From: CAYQAJ01 sp964415245
Lineage (GTDB): Bacteria > Planctomycetota > Planctomycetia > Pirellulales > Pirellulaceae
Assembly: GCA_964415245.1 (NCBI GenBank)
Contig: CAYQAJ010000298.1
Span: forward strand, 1 to 6,407
Direction of reading: 5' to 3'
Length of the DNA: 6,407 bases
The first letter of the stretch is position 1. Each line of letters starts with the position of its first letter. Below the pieces are notes generated by a model. That model was not told the origin of the DNA and ran no database searches. It worked only from the letters and a program-made list of their open reading frames with translations. Both the position numbers and the translations under genes were made by a program. Positions 5,668 to 6,407 of the stretch are shown in pieces.

Positions 5668-6407
5668 ATGTGGCCCCTCGCCCTCAAGATGCTCGTGGCC
5701 GACCGCGGCAAGCTGCTGACCGCGCTGGTGGGTGTGGTGTTTTCGGTCGTATTGGTCAACGTGCAGGGCGGCCTGTTCATCGGGCTGGTCCGTAAGGCCA
5801 GCATGCTGGTCGATCACGGCCAGGCCGACATTTGGGTCGGGCACAAGAACATGCACAACGTCGATTTCCCCCGTGACATTCCCCGCCGCTGGGCCGATCG
5901 CATTCGCGTCGTGCCCGGCGTCGTGCGGGCCGAGCCGCACTTGATCGGCTTTTCGGAAATGACACTTCCCAGCGGCGGATTCGAGGGGGTCGTCGTCGTG
6001 GGCGTCGACAGATCCAGCATGCTGGGCAGCGCGTGGAACCTGATCGAGGGGCAGCCGCGCGATATTTTGCGCACCGACGGCGTGATCGTCGACGCGTGCG
6101 AGGGACACAAGCTGGAGTACCCGCAAGTCGGCGAGATGCGCGAGATCGGCGGTCACCGGGCGCGCATCGTCGGCAAGAGCCAGGGCATCACCAGTTTTCT
6201 CGTGACGCCCTACGTGTTCACGACCTACGACCGGGCCGTGGCGTATACCGGCAAGCGACCCGACGTGTGTTCTTACGTGCTCGTGCAAACGGAGCCCGGA
6301 GCCGACGTGGAGCGTGTGTGCCGCGATATCCAGCGACGCGTGCCCGACGCCGAAGCCTTTCCGCGCGACCAGTACAGCCGCGTGTCGATCGACTTTTGGA
6401 TGCGGCG
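5668..6407 (+). CDS. DevC-like ABC transporter permease (N-terminal part, cut by the window end)
   Basis: From ATG 5668 the frame is open to the window end, giving 246 residues of a MacB/FtsX-type permease closest in pattern to the DevC group. Residues 1-15 (MWPLALKMLVADRGK) are a short cytoplasmic start; about 16-38 form the first membrane helix (LLTALVGVVFSVVLVNVQGG). The rest is the large periplasmic domain: ADIWVGHKNMHNVDFPR (53-69), the VPGVVRAEPHLIGF block (82-95), VVVVGVDRSS (108-117), ARIVGKSQGI (165-174), and the PGADVERVCRDIQRRVPDAEAF stretch (210-231) ending in SIDFWMR, which in DevC proteins precedes the second membrane helix. The remaining helices would lie downstream. DevC works with the ATPase DevA and adaptor DevB, and with TolC, in exporting lipids or other compounds. 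No Shine-Dalgarno site is visible before the ATG, so initiation may be leaderless or SD-independent. A lipoprotein-releasing or MacB-type permease is the alternative. Confidence 0.85.
   Translation, partial: MWPLALKMLVADRGKLLTALVGVVFSVVLVNVQGGLFIGLVRKASMLVDHGQADIWVGHKNMHNVDFPRDIPRRWADRIRVVPGVVRAEPHLIGFSEMTLPSGGFEGVVVVGVDRSSMLGSAWNLIEGQPRDILRTDGVIVDACEGHKLEYPQVGEMREIGGHRARIVGKSQGITSFLVTPYVFTTYDRAVAYTGKRPDVCSYVLVQTEPGADVERVCRDIQRRVPDAEAFPRDQYSRVSIDFWMR

Noticed and set aside
5566..6288. 240-codon minus-strand open frame opposite the permease
   Set aside because: His/Asp/Ala-rich shadow of the permease codons. It also runs through the noncoding control region.

Overview
The window is GC-rich, sparsely packed bacterial DNA, most likely from a planctomycete (Pirellulales-like). 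The reasons are the FHA/coiled-coil protein, the FeeM-type acyltransferase of a kind I know mainly from planctomycetes, mostly weak Shine-Dalgarno sites, intergenic gaps of 300 to 760 bases, and a short GC-rich minisatellite. The taxonomic call is inference from protein character, not from a marker gene.

Layout. (1) Bases 1-1525, minus strand: the N-terminal part of a protein with two FHA-type domains followed by a long coiled coil; its C-terminus lies beyond base 1. (2) Bases 1526-2195: a divergent intergenic region with no convincing gene. (3) Bases 2196-3806, plus strand: a complete TolC-family outer-membrane channel protein with a signal peptide and an unusual proline-rich N-terminal segment. 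(4) Bases 3807-4567: a long non-coding gap, AT-richer near 4250-4330. (5) Bases 4568-5362, plus strand: a FeeM-like N-acyl amino acid synthase (GNAT / autoinducer-synthase fold). (6) Bases 5363-5667: a 16-bp palindrome on the stop codon, an intrinsic terminator, a GC-rich minisatellite and a pair of direct repeats. (7) Base 5668 to the end, plus strand: the N-terminal 246 residues of a DevC-like ABC transporter permease, cut off by the window.

How the genes may work together. TolC channel, acyltransferase and DevC-type permease lie on one strand in a row. In heterocyst-forming cyanobacteria, DevBCA with a TolC protein exports glycolipid through both membranes. By analogy, this locus could make an acylated small molecule or lipid (FeeM-like enzyme) and export it (DevC permease, with an ATPase and membrane-fusion protein expected just downstream, and TolC). 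The genes are not a tight operon: a terminator separates the acyltransferase from the permease, so any link is functional rather than a proven single transcript. The divergent FHA protein looks like a separate signalling or scaffold protein.
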